A stretch of 64,000 nt of DNA, from contig CAWEQS010000026.1 in the NCBI GenBank assembly GCA_963811265.1, positions 1 to 64,000 on the forward strand, in the 5' to 3' direction. Shown here one piece after another: positions 31,152 to 40,978 of this stretch. Every line of letters begins with the position of its first letter. The first letter of the stretch is position 1. Made by a program: the position numbers and the translations under genes. Source of the stretch: JAOUJD01 sp963811265. GTDB taxonomy: Bacteria > Pseudomonadota > Gammaproteobacteria > Burkholderiales > Burkholderiaceae_F. Below the pieces are notes generated by a model. The model saw only the letters and a list, made by a program, of their open reading frames with translations, made no database searches and was not told the DNA's origin.

Positions 31152-33944
31152 CTACTGCTTCAGCAGGTCGGCCACTTCCGACTTGCCCGGGAAGTCCTGC
31201 GTCACGCCCTGCAGTTGCGTCAGTTCCTTGCGCGCGTCGTCCTTGCGGCCGGCCTTCAGCAACGCCTTGGCGTAGTTGAGGCGGATTTCGTGCCGGTCGG
31301 GCGCGAGCTGCACGGCTTTCGCGATGTGCTCGATGCCCTTGGCCGTATCGCCCTTGGCGACCAGCAGGACGCCGAGCGTGTCGAGCACGGAAGCGCTCTC
31401 GGGCGCGACCTTGAAGGCGCGCTCGGCGTAGCCGAGCGCCTTCGGATCGCCCAGCTTCCCGAGCGTCCAGGCGAGGTTGTTGAGCGCAATGCGCGTTGTC
31501 CGGTTGCTGGTCGACGATGGCCTGGTACTGCGCGGCCGCGGCCTTGTGGTCGCTCGTGCGCAGCGCCTGCTCGCCCAGGTAGTTGCGGAACGCGAGGTCC
31601 TTCGGACGGTCGGCGATCCAGGTCCGCGCGAGGGCATCCGCCTCCGCCTTCTTGCCCTCGGCGAGGAGCACGTTGTGCAGCTTCACGGCCGTCAGGCTCG
31701 ACGCCGGCTCGACTTTCAGTCCGTCGCGGTACGCCTTCTCCGCGGCGGCCAGTTGCTTCGCCTGTCGATGCACGTCGCCTTCCAGCGCGAAGCCCGCGGC
31801 CGACTTCGGCGCGGATGCCTGCAGCGCCTTCGCCTGCTTCATGCGCCTCGTCGTTCTTGCCGGTGGACAGGTAGAGCGCCGCGAGGTCGCGCGCGATGTT
31901 CGGCGTCCGCCGGCGCCAGCTTCTGCGCGCGGAGCAGCGCATCGATGGCGCGTTCGGGCTGCTTGTTGCTCGCGTACACGCCGGCCAGTCGCTGCAGCGG
32001 CAGCGGCGACTTCGGCTCGGCCGCCGCCAGGCGATTGAAGGTGTCGATCGCCTGGTTGGTCTCACCCGCGGCCAACTGCGCGCGCCCGAGCGCGTCGAGG
32101 ATGCGGGAGTCCTGGCCGAGCGCGGCCGACGCCTCCTGCGCGGCCGACAGGGCCGCGCGCGCATCGCGGTCGCTGAAGGTAGAGATTGATCAGCGCCAGA
32201 CCGCGGACCGGGCGCGTCGGGCTGGGCCGCGATCGCCCGCTGCAGCACGGCGACGATTTCGGCGGACGGCGCCTTGGCGCGCTCCATCACGGCCGCCAGC
32301 CCCATCAGGGCGGCGGCGTTCTTCGGATCCTTGGCCAGCACGGCCTCGAAGCGCGCGCGCGCCTCGGCCGTCTTGCCTTCCTGCAGATCGAGCTGGGCCA
32401 GGCTCGCCACCGCGGGCATGTAGGTGGCGTTCAGCTCCAGCGCCTTCGCGAACGCTGCGCGCGCCGCGGGCAGTTCCTTCCTCAGCACCAGCACCGAGCC
32501 GAGCGCCTGGTGCGCCATCGGGTCGTTCGGGCGACTTCTTCACCATCCCGCGCGCGACTTCCAGCGCCTTGGCGGTGTTGCCCTGGCGCAGGTAGCCGGT
32601 CAGCAGCGCCATGTCGGTCTGGGCCGGCGCGCCCTCCTCCGTCGCGAGGTTCTCGAGCTTGCGCACGCCGCCTTCGACGTCGCCGCTCGCCATGGCGATC
32701 TGGGCCAGCCGCGTCTGCGCCAGCGGCTGCTGGCCCTTTCGATCTGCGACGCCTTCTCGAAGAACGTGGAGGCCTGCTTGAGGTCGCCGTTGGCGAAGTG
32801 CGCTTCGCCGATCAGCATCAACATGCCGGGATCGACGACGCTTCGCCGGATCCGACATGGGCCCCAGCGCTTCGACCGCACGCGCCGGCTTGCCGGAGGC
32901 CAGGTAGCTCCTGGCGAGCATCAACCGGGCGCCGGCGTGGTTCGGCGCCTGCGTGACCGCGCTCTGCAGCTGGGCCGCCGCCTGGTCGAAGTGCTTCTCC
33001 TGGAACTCGATCGAACCGAGCAGCACCGCGGCCGGCACATAGCCCGGCGCGCGCTTGAGCACTTCCTGGGTCAGTTCGCGGGCCTTGGCGAGGTCCTTCT
33101 TGCCGAAGGCGATCAAGGCCTCGGAGTACTTCAAGGGAAGTTCGGGCGCGCGCGCCTTGCGTGCCGCGTCGATCTCGGCGGTCGCCGCGTCGAGCTGGTT
33201 GTCGGCGATCAGCAGCGAAATCAGTTGCAGGCGGGGGCCGGGCGTCGCGGGCGACGCGTCGACGGCGCTCTTGAGGGCGGCGGTGGCGCCGGCCTTGTCG
33301 CCGCGCGCGAGCTTCAGCTGCGAAAGCAGCATCAGCGTCTCGGGCGACTTCGGATTCGCGGACGCGATCTTCTCGACGTCCGCCGTCGCTTCGTCGATCT
33401 TGCCCTCGATCGCCTTCATTCGCGCCTGCCCCAGTTGCGCGCGCACGTTCTTCGCGTCCGACGCGAGCGCGGCCGCGAACGCCCCGGCCGCCTGCTTGCC
33501 GTTTCCGGTGGCGAGTTGCGCTTCGCCCAGCCGCGCCTGGAGTTCGGCGTTGGCGGCCGGATCGTCGAGCTTGGTGGCTCCGAACTCCTTGACGACCTTC
33601 TCGGCGCCGCCGGACTGGATCATCGCGTCCACGAGCAGCGGGACGACCACCGCCTGCGGTTGCCCGTACTCGAGCGCCTTGCGGAACTCCTTCTCGGCGG
33701 TCGGCGCATCGCCGAGGATCAGCGCCGACCGGCCCAGCATCAGCCGCGCCTCGCCGTTCTCCGGCTGCTTCTGCAGCACGTTCTTCAACTGGATGACGGC
33801 CGCGTTGTGATCGCCCTTGGCCTGGTAGTCGCGCGCCGAGCCGATCAGGCTCGCCGGATCGTCGCGACCGCACGCGGACAGCAGGACGCTCGCGGTCAAG
33901 GCGAGCAGCGCGACGTGCGAATTGAGCTTGCGGATGCGGTTCAT
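31152..33944 (-). CDS. prsT: PEP-CTERM system TPR-repeat lipoprotein PrsT
   Basis: The ATG at 33944 follows GAGTG and gives a lipoprotein signal with LLALTASVLLSACGRDD (lipidated Cys after LLSA). The rest, about 900 residues, is a TPR superhelix: repeated 34-residue units such as YQAKGDHNAAVIQLKNVLQK, MLGRSALILGDAPTAEKEFR, LLSQLKLARGDKAGATAALK and LGVLLVAKGDTAKGIEHIAK. Length and repeat type match the PEP_TPR_lipo family. It is membrane-anchored, probably periplasm-facing, and is thought to scaffold assembly of the secreted polymer or PEP-CTERM proteins. Breaks near 32855, 32745, 32530, 32180, 31910, 31845 and 31490. It lies 30 bp after prsR. Confidence 0.93.
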
Positions 33945-33974
33945 GCGGCACTCCATCGGGATTCGACACTTCGT

Positions 33975-35337
33975 TCAGTCCTGCTTGCGCAGTCCGAACC
34001 GGTTCAGCAGGTCGTACAGCGTGGGACGGCTGACCCCGAGCAGGTCGGCCGCCTTCGAAAGGTTACCGTTGACGCGCGCCAGCGCGCGCACGACTTCGCG
34101 CCGCTCCGCGCCTTCGCGCGCCTCGCGCAGGTTCAGCGGCTCGTCCTCGGCCACCGCGCCCTCGAGGCCGAGGTCCTTCGGCTTGATCGTGGGGCCGTCC
34201 GTGAGTATGACGGCACGCTTGATCACGTTCTCGAGCTCGCGCACGTTGCCGGGCCAGCGGTGGCGCTCGATGGCGGCCACGGCTTCGTCGCTCAGGTTCA
34301 GCCGGCCGCGCTTCTGCTCGTCCGCGAAACGGCGGACGAACGCGTGCGCGAGCAGGGCCGAGTCGCCGGCGCGGTCGCGCAGCGCCGGAATGGTCACCAC
34401 GATTTCAGCGAGGCGATAGAACAGGTCTTCGCGGAACTGCCCCGAAGCGATGCGGTCGCGCAGGTTCTGGTGTGTCGCGCTGACGACGCGAACGTCGACC
34501 GGGATCTCGTCGCGCCCGCCGAGCCGCTCGATCGTGCGTTCCTGCAGGAACCGCAGCAGCTTGGCCTGCAGCGGCATCGGCAGGTCGCCGATCTCGTCGA
34601 GGAACAGCGTGCCGTGGTTCGCGGACTCGATGCGGCCGGGCGTCTGCTTGTTGGCGCCGGTGAATGCGCCCTTCTCGTAGCCGAAGAGTTCGCTTTCGAG
34701 CAGGGTGTCGGGAATCGCCGCGCAGTTGATCGCGACGAAGCGCTTGTCCTTGCGCCCCGAGCCCTCGTGCAGCGCCCGCGCCAGCAGTTCCTTGCCGGTG
34801 CCCGATTCGCCGAGCAGCATGACGGTTGCGTTGGTCGCCGCCACCTTGCCGACCATGCGGCACACCTCGAGCATCTCCGGGGACGCGGTGATGATGCCGC
34901 TCGCTTCCTCGCTGCGCGCGCCGAGGAGCCGGCGGTTCTCGACCTGCAGGTCGTGCGTGCGGAACGCGCGGTCGATGATCAGCGACACGACGGCGGGGTC
35001 GTACGGCTTGGCGAAGAAGTCGCAGGCGCCGAGCGCGACGGCGCGCCGCGCGTTGGCGCTGTCGTGCTGCCCGGTGACCACGATGACCTTGGTGTCCGGC
35101 GCCAGTTCGAGGATGTTCTCGAGCGTGCGGAAGCCCTCGGTCACGTTGCCCGTTTCCGGCGGCAGGCCGAGGTCGAGCGTCACCACGGCGGGTTCGAGGC
35201 GGCGCACCTGCGCGATCGCTTCTTCCCGGTCGGATGCGACCGCGACGTCCCAGGCGTCGAACGCCCACTTCATCTGCGTCTGCAGCGCGGGGTCGTCCTC
35301 GATCGACCAGCAGCGTGCGGCGAGCAGCGGCGCTCAT
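33975..35337 (-). CDS. prsR: Sigma-54-dependent response regulator PrsR
   Basis: The ATG at 35337 overlaps the prsK stop. One frame break near 35305 splits the receiver start (MSAAARRTLLV). The phospho-acceptor Asp is in AVVTLDLGLPPETGNVTEGF. The AAA+ domain has Walker A LLGESGTGKELLARALH, the sigma-54-contacting loop GYEKGAFTGANKQTPGRIES (GAFTGA intact), Walker B GTLFLDEIGDLPMPLQAKLL and WPGNVRELENVIKRAVILTD. The Fis-type DNA-binding helix is NLSKAADLLGVSRPTLYDLL. About 453 residues. It should activate sigma-54 promoters when phosphorylated by PrsK; the -24/-12 element at 38307-38322 is the obvious local target. Confidence 0.95.
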
Positions 35338-37437
35338 GCGGCCGCTCCCACTTCAACGCGAGCGGGCGCGGCGCCACGCAGATGGACGCTGACCTTCGTA
35401 CCCTTGCCCGGCGCGCTCTGCACTTCGATACGGCCTCCGACCTGTTGAACGTACTGCTGGCACTCGAAGGCGCCGATCCCCGTGCCGGTGTCCTTCGTCG
35501 TCTGGAAGGGCTTGAAGAGGCGCTCGCGCATGAACTCGGGCGTCATCCCCTTGCCCTGATCGGTCACTTCGACCAGCACTTCTTCCCCGCGGCGCTCGAC
35601 GCGCACCTGGACAGTCTGCTCTCCTTCGCAGGCGTCGAACCCGTTCTGCACCAGGTGCGCGATCACGCGCTCGAGCAGGTCTTCGTGCGCCCACGCGAGA
35701 ACGCCCGCGTCCGCCTCGACGGTCAGGCCGGACCGCCCACCGAACCGCAGCGACTGCACCCGGCCGGCCACCGCCCCCACGTCGACCGGCTGCGGACGCT
35801 CGCGCGCCGAGGCCTCCGGCCGCAGCTGCAGCGTCAACTGGTGCATGCGGCCCACGACATGCTCGATGGTCTTCATCATGTCGCGCTGGAAGTCGGGATT
35901 GTCGCGGTGCCGCTCGGCATTCGAAAGCACGAGCTGGAGCTGCGCAATCAGGTTTTTCAGGTCATGCACCACGAACGTGGACATGCGGTTGAAGGCGTCG
36001 AACTTCTGCGCCTCCAGCAGGGCTTCCATGGCCTGGGCATAGGCCAGGTAGCCGGCGGCCTGGCGGCCCGCGGTCTTCAGCAGGTCGAGCACCTCCCAGT
36101 CGAGGTCGACCTGAACTCGCGGGCGGCTCAGCACGATGAAACCCACGAGGTCCTGCCCCGTCATCAGCGGAACGATGAGCCAGGCATCGCGCGCGTTCGC
36201 CAGGCCGGCGGGCAGCACCAGGCCCTCGTAGTTCGAGGGCTGCTTGCTCACGTCGCCGATGTCGAGAATCCAGTTGGTCTTCTGCAGGAAGCGCGGCAAC
36301 GGATCGTCTTCGGCCAGGGGCTCCTGAACGGCCGGGAAACCCGACCTCTCCACCTGGACGATAGCCCTGCTCTCCCTTGCGAAACCACAGGGCTCCGCCC
36401 GGGCTCTCCACCAGGGCCCCGATGGCCTGGATGCAGGCCGCCCACGGCTCCGCCCCCACGCCGGACGTGAGCGTGTTCGTCAGCCGCAGCCACTGCTCGC
36501 GATAGTCGTAGCGGTACGTGAAGAAGTGCTTGGCGACGAGGACGCGCACCTTCGCCCGGAAGGTGGCCGACAGGACGAGCGCCGCGAGCAGCAGGAGCGC
36601 GCCGAACACCAGAACGGACTCGAGCACGCGCCCCCACGAGCCGCCGAACTGCCGCAGCAGGAACCCCGCCCCCGCCAGGATCAGCAGGTAGACGCCGGTG
36701 AGCAGCAGCGCCGTCGAACCCGCGACCACGCCGCGCGAGACCGACAGGTCGAACGACCAGTCGGCCCGCCGGCGCAGGGTCACGAGGATGAGCGGGACGG
36801 TCAGGGCCTGCGCGAAGCCGCGCGCGAACCACAGGTCGAAGTCCAGGGTGCGGAACAGCAGGGCGTCCGAATACAGCGCAATGTCGAACGCGAACAGGCC
36901 GGCGAACCCGAGGATCAGCGGACGGATGTGCCACCGGGCCGTGAGCGGCGTGCGGCGATAGCACTGCTCGACCAGGACCAGACCAAAGGCCGCGACGCCC
37001 AGGGCGCTGCCGTAGGCCAGTTGCCGGATCGAGCGCGTTGGGTTCGACGATGCCGGGAGGCCGCACGCCGACCAGGAACCAGAGGGCCAGCAGCAACAGG
37101 CCCAGGCCGATCAGCGGCGCCCAGCCCTGCCCGCCCCGCTCAGCCTTCCTTACCCCGCCCCGAACGCCAAGGAGGGCGAGCAGGAAGCCGAGGGTCACAG
37201 CGACGCGGGCGAAGTCCAGCAGGGCGACCAGCCAGCCGAGCCCAAGGCTGGGGCTGAACGAGGAAGGCGACCGACTGCGGCTGCGGCACCGGCCGATGCC
37301 GCAGCCATCGCGAGAAGCATGGCCGGCTTCCCGCCGGGGTGCCAATGCAGCACAAGCCGGGCGGCCAGCCAGGCAAATGCCAAGGCGGCCGCGCCGTAGG
37401 CCCAGACGCCGGGGATGGCGTACCAACTGTCGTTCAC
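35334..37437 (-). CDS. prsK: PEP-CTERM system sensor histidine kinase PrsK
   Basis: The ATG at 37437 (MNDSWYAIPGVWAYGAAALA) opens a membrane domain of many helices, followed by a GAF-like sensor region (ALVESPGGALWFRKGEQGY, TGQDLVGFIVLSRPRVQVDL). The H-box is STFVVHDLKNLIAQLQLVLS, with the phosphorylated His in VVHDLKN. The ATPase domain has VIAHLVQNGFDACEGEQTVQ (N-box), VEVTDQGKGMTPEFM (G1) and KPFQTTKDTGTGIGAFECQQ (F/G2). About 700 residues, the family's usual length. Breaks near 37255, 37035, 36780 and 36345. The signal it senses is unknown. It is directly downstream of the PEP-CTERM gene and its terminator, and co-transcribed with prsR. Confidence 0.93.
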
Positions 37438-37556
37438 TGCCGGCCGCGAGAGGGATGCGAAGCCCTCAATCTACCAAGTCCGCGGGAAGGCAGATTTCCG
37501 GGAATGGATGGGGAATCCCGCAGCGAAGCCAAGGCCCCGACGCTGAACGGCCGCCC

Positions 37557-37585
37557 AAAAAGAAAAACCCCGCCGAAGCGGGGTT
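37557..37585 (-). terminator. Intrinsic terminator of the PEP-CTERM gene
   Basis: On the minus strand AACCCCGC-TTCG-GCGGGGTT forms an 8-bp GC-rich stem with a UUCG tetraloop, followed by TTTTTCTTTTT. It sits 22 bp after the stop of the PEP-CTERM gene (37607) and 120 bp before prsK, so cargo and regulator transcripts are separated. Confidence 0.88.
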
Positions 37586-37606
37586 CTCTTGAAGTCTTGC
37601 GAGCGT

Positions 37607-38252
37607 CTAGTCGCGACGGCGGCGACGGATCAGCGCCAAGCCGGCCAGCCCTGCACCAAGCAGCGCGAGCGAGCCCGGCTCCGGAACACTGGGCGGCGGC
37701 GGAATTTCGCAATTTGGATCCCTCGGCTCGCACACCCCAGCGCGGATGAGCGCAATGTTAGACAGTCCGGTCGTACCCGAGAAATCCCACGTACCAGTGC
37801 GGTCAGCCCGGACAAGTTCAACCAAGAAGATATCTGGGTCAGTCGCGAAACCCGTGCAATTTGTAAGGCTGCAATCGGGTCCGTCACCAAAGTGGAAGTA
37901 GAGGAATAGGCGCTCGTAAAGAGGCCACACTGTGTTCTGAGAAAGTCCAAGTCCCGGACTGCCCGCCGACACCGGTGATAGAGAGCAATCCGCCGTTCGA
38001 ATTTGCATCGTCACGGTCGACGATTGTGGCACCGGTCACACCGTATTCGGAATTCACCAAGGCCTCGAGGGCGTCGTCCCCAAGATTCTGCAGGCCGGCA
38101 TAGCAGGAGCCCGCTTTTGCCGGATCGATGGTGTTTGTCCGAATACCCAGCGTCGAGTTGCCGCAAACGACTTCAACTCCAGCGGCGTGTACAGAAGCGA
38201 CAGCGCCTAGACTCACGAGCGCTGCGCCAAGTAGTTTCTTGAGCAAATTCAT
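37607..38252 (-). CDS. PEP-CTERM domain protein, XrtA cargo (one frame break)
   Basis: The ATG at 38252 follows GGAGA and starts MNLLKKLLGAALVSLGAVAS with cleavage after VHA. The C-terminus carries the sorting signal VPEPGSLALLGAGLAGLALI followed by RRRRRD, with a proline-rich linker (EIPPPPS) before it. XrtA is expected to cut in this signal after export. The mature part, about 160 residues, has six Cys, as in VEVVCGNS, GSCYAG, DCSLTNCTG and VCEPRDPNC, which could pair in disulphides. One break near 37928 joins SGTWTF to QNTVWPLYERLFLYF. No known domain is recognised. It has its own sigma-54 promoter and terminator, so it is probably an abundant secreted or matrix protein. Confidence 0.9.
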
Positions 38253-38306
38253 TGAAATCTCCGTCGTTGTCCTTGGAGGTGAAGACTTTCTCCGCAATGT
38301 TCTACA

Positions 38307-38322
38307 AGCACATGTCGTACCA
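38307..38322 (-). promoter_or_regulatory. Sigma-54 (-24/-12) promoter of the PEP-CTERM gene
   Basis: On the minus strand TGGTACGACATGTGCT matches the sigma-54 consensus TGGCACRNNNNTTGCW at all but two positions, with GG and GC at the required 10-bp separation. Transcription would start near 38295, giving a 5' leader of about 43 nt before the ATG at 38252. PrsR, encoded 1 kb downstream, has the GAFTGA loop needed to activate such promoters. Its own binding site should lie upstream (38340-38450) but I cannot define it. Confidence 0.75.
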
Positions 38323-38400
38323 CCCAATAAAAACAACGGGTTACTAGCTTGAATCCGGAAGACCGTAAAGCCATCCGACAGACGAGAAACGAGACAGAGG

Positions 38401-38745
38401 TCAGGCGACGCTAACTCCATCATCGCGCCACCGGGCTCCCGCAGCGCTAACTACTCGCGCTTCGCTGCCTCCTTCCCTTCCGGTCGGACTGCGGCACATT
38501 GCGGCGACGGCTTTTTGCAGTTCTTCGCCGGAAGTTCGGGGTCGCCCGGTTACGTCCGGAACGCCGTTGCTTTCGGATGCTGGGCGGTCCGAGCACGGTA
38601 CGCGGCCCGGATGATCGGTGCTGGGTCCTTGAGCCGCCGACAGGGCGTCGCGGGCGTCGCCTGACCGCGCGAGGGCCGAGATCAGGACACGTCGCGCGTC
38701 CACCGACGACGGATCGGTGGCAACCGCGCTCCTCAGGGTCGGCAA
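38401..38745 (-). CDS. Short hypothetical frame with a TPR-like helix
   Basis: The minus-strand frame contains LRSAVATDPSSVDARRVLIS and ALARSGDARDALSAA, which look like one TPR or NrfG-type helix pair. The rest has no recognisable pattern, and the true start and end are unclear because a frame break is likely near 38740. It may be the remains of, or an indel-damaged, small TPR gene running on from the Tat-signal gene just upstream. Confidence 0.3.
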   Translation of the reverse strand: MPTLRSAVATDPSSVDARRVLISALARSGDARDALSAAQGPSTDHPGRVPCSDRPASESNGVPDVTGRPRTSGEELQKAVAAMCRSPTGREGGSEARVVSAAGARWRDDGVSVA

Positions 38746-38787
38746 GTTCGGTCTGTGGGCGCGACCGCCCGCAGCACTGATTCGCGC

Positions 38788-39181
38788 TCAGCGCAAGTTG
38801 AGCGCCTTGTCGACGCCGTTGGCCAGATAGGGCCCGAGGGCGCGCGCTTGGACGCGCGACCCCTCGGCCGTGGTCGCCGCTCGCTTTATCTGGTTTGTCC
38901 AGCTTGCGTACCTATTGCCGGGCCAGCCGTGGCGATTGATCAGCTGGCTCGCGTCGGAAGCCAGCGCAATCCAGCGTCGGCTCTCCGGCGCGTAGCTCTG
39001 GGTCAACGCTCGCGCGAGCAAGGTCTTGTCGCGGACGCGCGCTCGCAGAGGCGGCACTTCGACCACGAGCTTCGCCGCCGTAGTAAAGGTCCTCGCTCGT
39101 GCGTGCCGCGCCGAGGGCTCGGGTGACGGTCATCACCACCGGCGCGGACAGCGCGCCCTTCAGCAGGTTGCGTCGATTCAC
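38788..39181 (-). CDS. Small exported protein with a Tat-type signal (frame broken)
   Basis: The ATG at 39181 reads MNRRNLLKGALSAPVVMTVT. Twin arginines and an NLLK core resemble the RRxFLK Tat motif, with cleavage near LGAA. After a frame change near 39085 the frame reads LVVEVPPLRARVRDKTLLAR, ALTQSYAPESRRWIALASDA and LINRHGWPGNRYASWTNQIK, and ends ALGPYLANGVDKALNLR at 38788. About 130 residues. I do not recognise the family. It lies between the PEP-CTERM gene and UDP-glucose dehydrogenase, so a link to the matrix system is possible but unproven. Confidence 0.5.
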
Positions 39182-39343
39182 AAGATCGATCGCTTCGGTT
39201 CGATCAGGACGTTTCCGAACTCAAACGGCGCGCCCTCGCTTTCCCGGTTCTTGACCTCGCGGCGCCATGAAGAGCCGGGTGAAATTAGAGCAGTGGCATC
39301 AACAGATCAGTGATGACGACTTGCTCCGTGTGGAACCGAGACA

Positions 39344-40672
39344 TCAAGCGCGGCCAATACCGTAGTAGGCAAGGCCCGCCGCCCGCACCGTCGCCGGCTC
39401 GTACAGGTTGCGCCCGTCGAACAGCGCCTTACCCCTGAGCGTCCGCGCCAGCCACTCGAAATCCGGGCTCCGGAACTCCAGCCACTCGGTGATCACCGCC
39501 AGCGCGTCGGCGCCCTCCGCGGCGTCGCGCGCGGTCGGAGCCATCGTCACCAGTGCGTTGCCGGCAAGCTGCTCGCGCGCGTTCGGCATCGCGACGGGGT
39601 CGTACGCCACGACGCGCGCGCCGGCCTTCGTCAGTTCCTCGATCACCGCCAGGCTCGACGCCTCGCGCATGTCGTCGGTGTTGGCCTTGAACGCCAGGCC
39701 CCACAGCGCGATCGTGCGTCCCTTCAGGTCGCCGTCGAAGTGCTTCCGGATCTTCTCGGCGAGCACGCGGCGCTGGCGCGCGTTGACGTCCACCGCCGCC
39801 TTCAGGATGTCGCACGGCTGCTGCTGGCCGTCGGCCGTGTGGATCAGCGCGCGCAGGTCCTTCGGGAAGCACGAGCCGCCGAAGCCCGCGCCCGCGTACA
39901 GGAACTGCGGCCCGATGCGCGGATCGGAGCCGATGCCCTGGCGCACGTGCTCGATGTCGACGCCGAGCTTCTCGGCCAGGTTCGCCAGTTCGTTCATGAA
40001 CGAGATGCGCACCGCCAGCATGCAGTTCGCCGCGTACTTCGTGAACTCGGCCGAGCGCACGTCCATCACGACCAGGCGATCGCGGTTGCGGTTGAACGGC
40101 GCGTACATCTCGCGCAGCGTCTCGGTCGACCGATGGTCCTGGTCGTGCACGCCGACGATGATGCGGTCGGGCTTCATGAAGTCCGCGACCGCGAAGCCTT
40201 CCTTCAGGAACTCGGGGTTGGAGGCGGTCCGCACGCCGAACGCGACGCCGCGCTGCTTCAGTTCGCGCTCGATCGCGTCGCGCACCATGTCGTTGGTGCC
40301 GACCGGCACCGTCGACTTCACGATCACCAGCGAGTCGCGCTGCAGGCGCCGCCCGAGCTCCTGCGCGCAGCTCACCACGTGCGACAGGTCCGCCGACCCG
40401 TCCTCGCCCGACGGCGTGCCGACCGCGATGAAGATGGCGTCGGCGTGCGCGACGGCCTCGTCGTAGCTCGTGGTGAAGTGCAGGCGGCCCGCCTTCATCG
40501 AGCGCTCGACGACGGGCTCGAGCCCCGGCTCGTGGATCGGCACTTCGCCCCGGCGCAGCTGCTCGACCTTGCGCGGATTGACGTCGACGCAGAGGACGTC
40601 GTTGCCGACGTCGGCCAGGCAGGCTCCGGTCACCAGGCCGACGTAGCCGGTGCCGATCACGGAAATCTTCAT
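39344..40672 (-). CDS. ugd: UDP-glucose 6-dehydrogenase
   Basis: An intact 442-residue enzyme making UDP-glucuronate from UDP-glucose with two NAD. MKISVIGTGYVGLVTGACLA carries the NAD loop; IVKSTVPVGTNDMVRDAIER, ASNPEFLKEGFAVADFMKPD and FTKYAANCMLAVRISFMNEL form the substrate site. The catalytic Cys is in YAGAGFGGSCFPKDLRALIH, about residue 262, and LWGLAFKANTDDMREASSLA is the C-terminal NAD/UDP lobe motif. It ends a minus-strand run and would supply an acidic sugar to the polymer made by the adjoining locus. Divergent from the tRNA gene. Confidence 0.96.
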   Translation of the reverse strand: MKISVIGTGYVGLVTGACLADVGNDVLCVDVNPRKVEQLRRGEVPIHEPGLEPVVERSMKAGRLHFTTSYDEAVAHADAIFIAVGTPSGEDGSADLSHVVSCAQELGRRLQRDSLVIVKSTVPVGTNDMVRDAIERELKQRGVAFGVRTASNPEFLKEGFAVADFMKPDRIIVGVHDQDHRSTETLREMYAPFNRNRDRLVVMDVRSAEFTKYAANCMLAVRISFMNELANLAEKLGVDIEHVRQGIGSDPRIGPQFLYAGAGFGGSCFPKDLRALIHTADGQQQPCDILKAAVDVNARQRRVLAEKIRKHFDGDLKGRTIALWGLAFKANTDDMREASSLAVIEELTKAGARVVAYDPVAMPNAREQLAGNALVTMAPTARDAAEGADALAVITEWLEFRSPDFEWLARTLRGKALFDGRNLYEPATVRAAGLAYYGIGRA

Positions 40673-40823
40673 TCGCTTCTTTCAGGGATTCGTTGCGGAT
40701 GCCGAAGGAGGGGATTTTCTCACGCGAGGCATGGCGTCGAAACGAACGCAAACGGCGGAGATCCCCGGCAAGCGCGACCGCTGCTTCCCTGCGCCCGCTC
40801 CCGACCGACGCCTCCAATGCGAC

Positions 40824-40852
40824 TTGGCCTGCCTCGCCCGAACGGCTATACT
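40824..40852 (+). promoter_or_regulatory. Sigma-70 promoter of the initiator tRNA gene
   Basis: TTGGCC and TATACT are separated by exactly 17 bp, with a start expected near 40859. The leader before the tRNA (40860-40890) contains a perfect 8-bp inverted repeat, TCTCGAAA and TTTCGAGA, that could fold next to the RNase P site. Confidence 0.7.
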
Positions 40853-40895
40853 CTCGCCTTCTCGAAATTCGACGTTTCAGAGTTTCGAGACCTGC

Positions 40896-40972
40896 CGCGG
40901 GGTGGAGCAGTCTGGCAGCTCGTCGGGCTCATAACCCGAAGGTCGAAGGTTCAAATCCTTCCCCCGCAACCA
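40896..40972 (+). tRNA. Initiator tRNA-Met (CAU), CCA encoded
   Basis: A 77-nt cloverleaf with anticodon CAT. Initiator features are present: a mismatched first pair (C1 against A72 at the start of CGCGGGG and end of CCCCGCA), and three G-C pairs stacked at the base of the anticodon stem (GGGCTCATAACCC). The T loop TTCAAAT and encoded CCA are clear. Confidence 0.96.
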
Positions 40973-40978
40973 GATACG

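Noticed and set aside
32424..36470. A 1348-codon plus-strand open frame
   Set aside because: It lies opposite prsT, prsR and prsK, whose motifs are beyond doubt. Long antisense frames are common in GC-rich genes because stop codons are rare.
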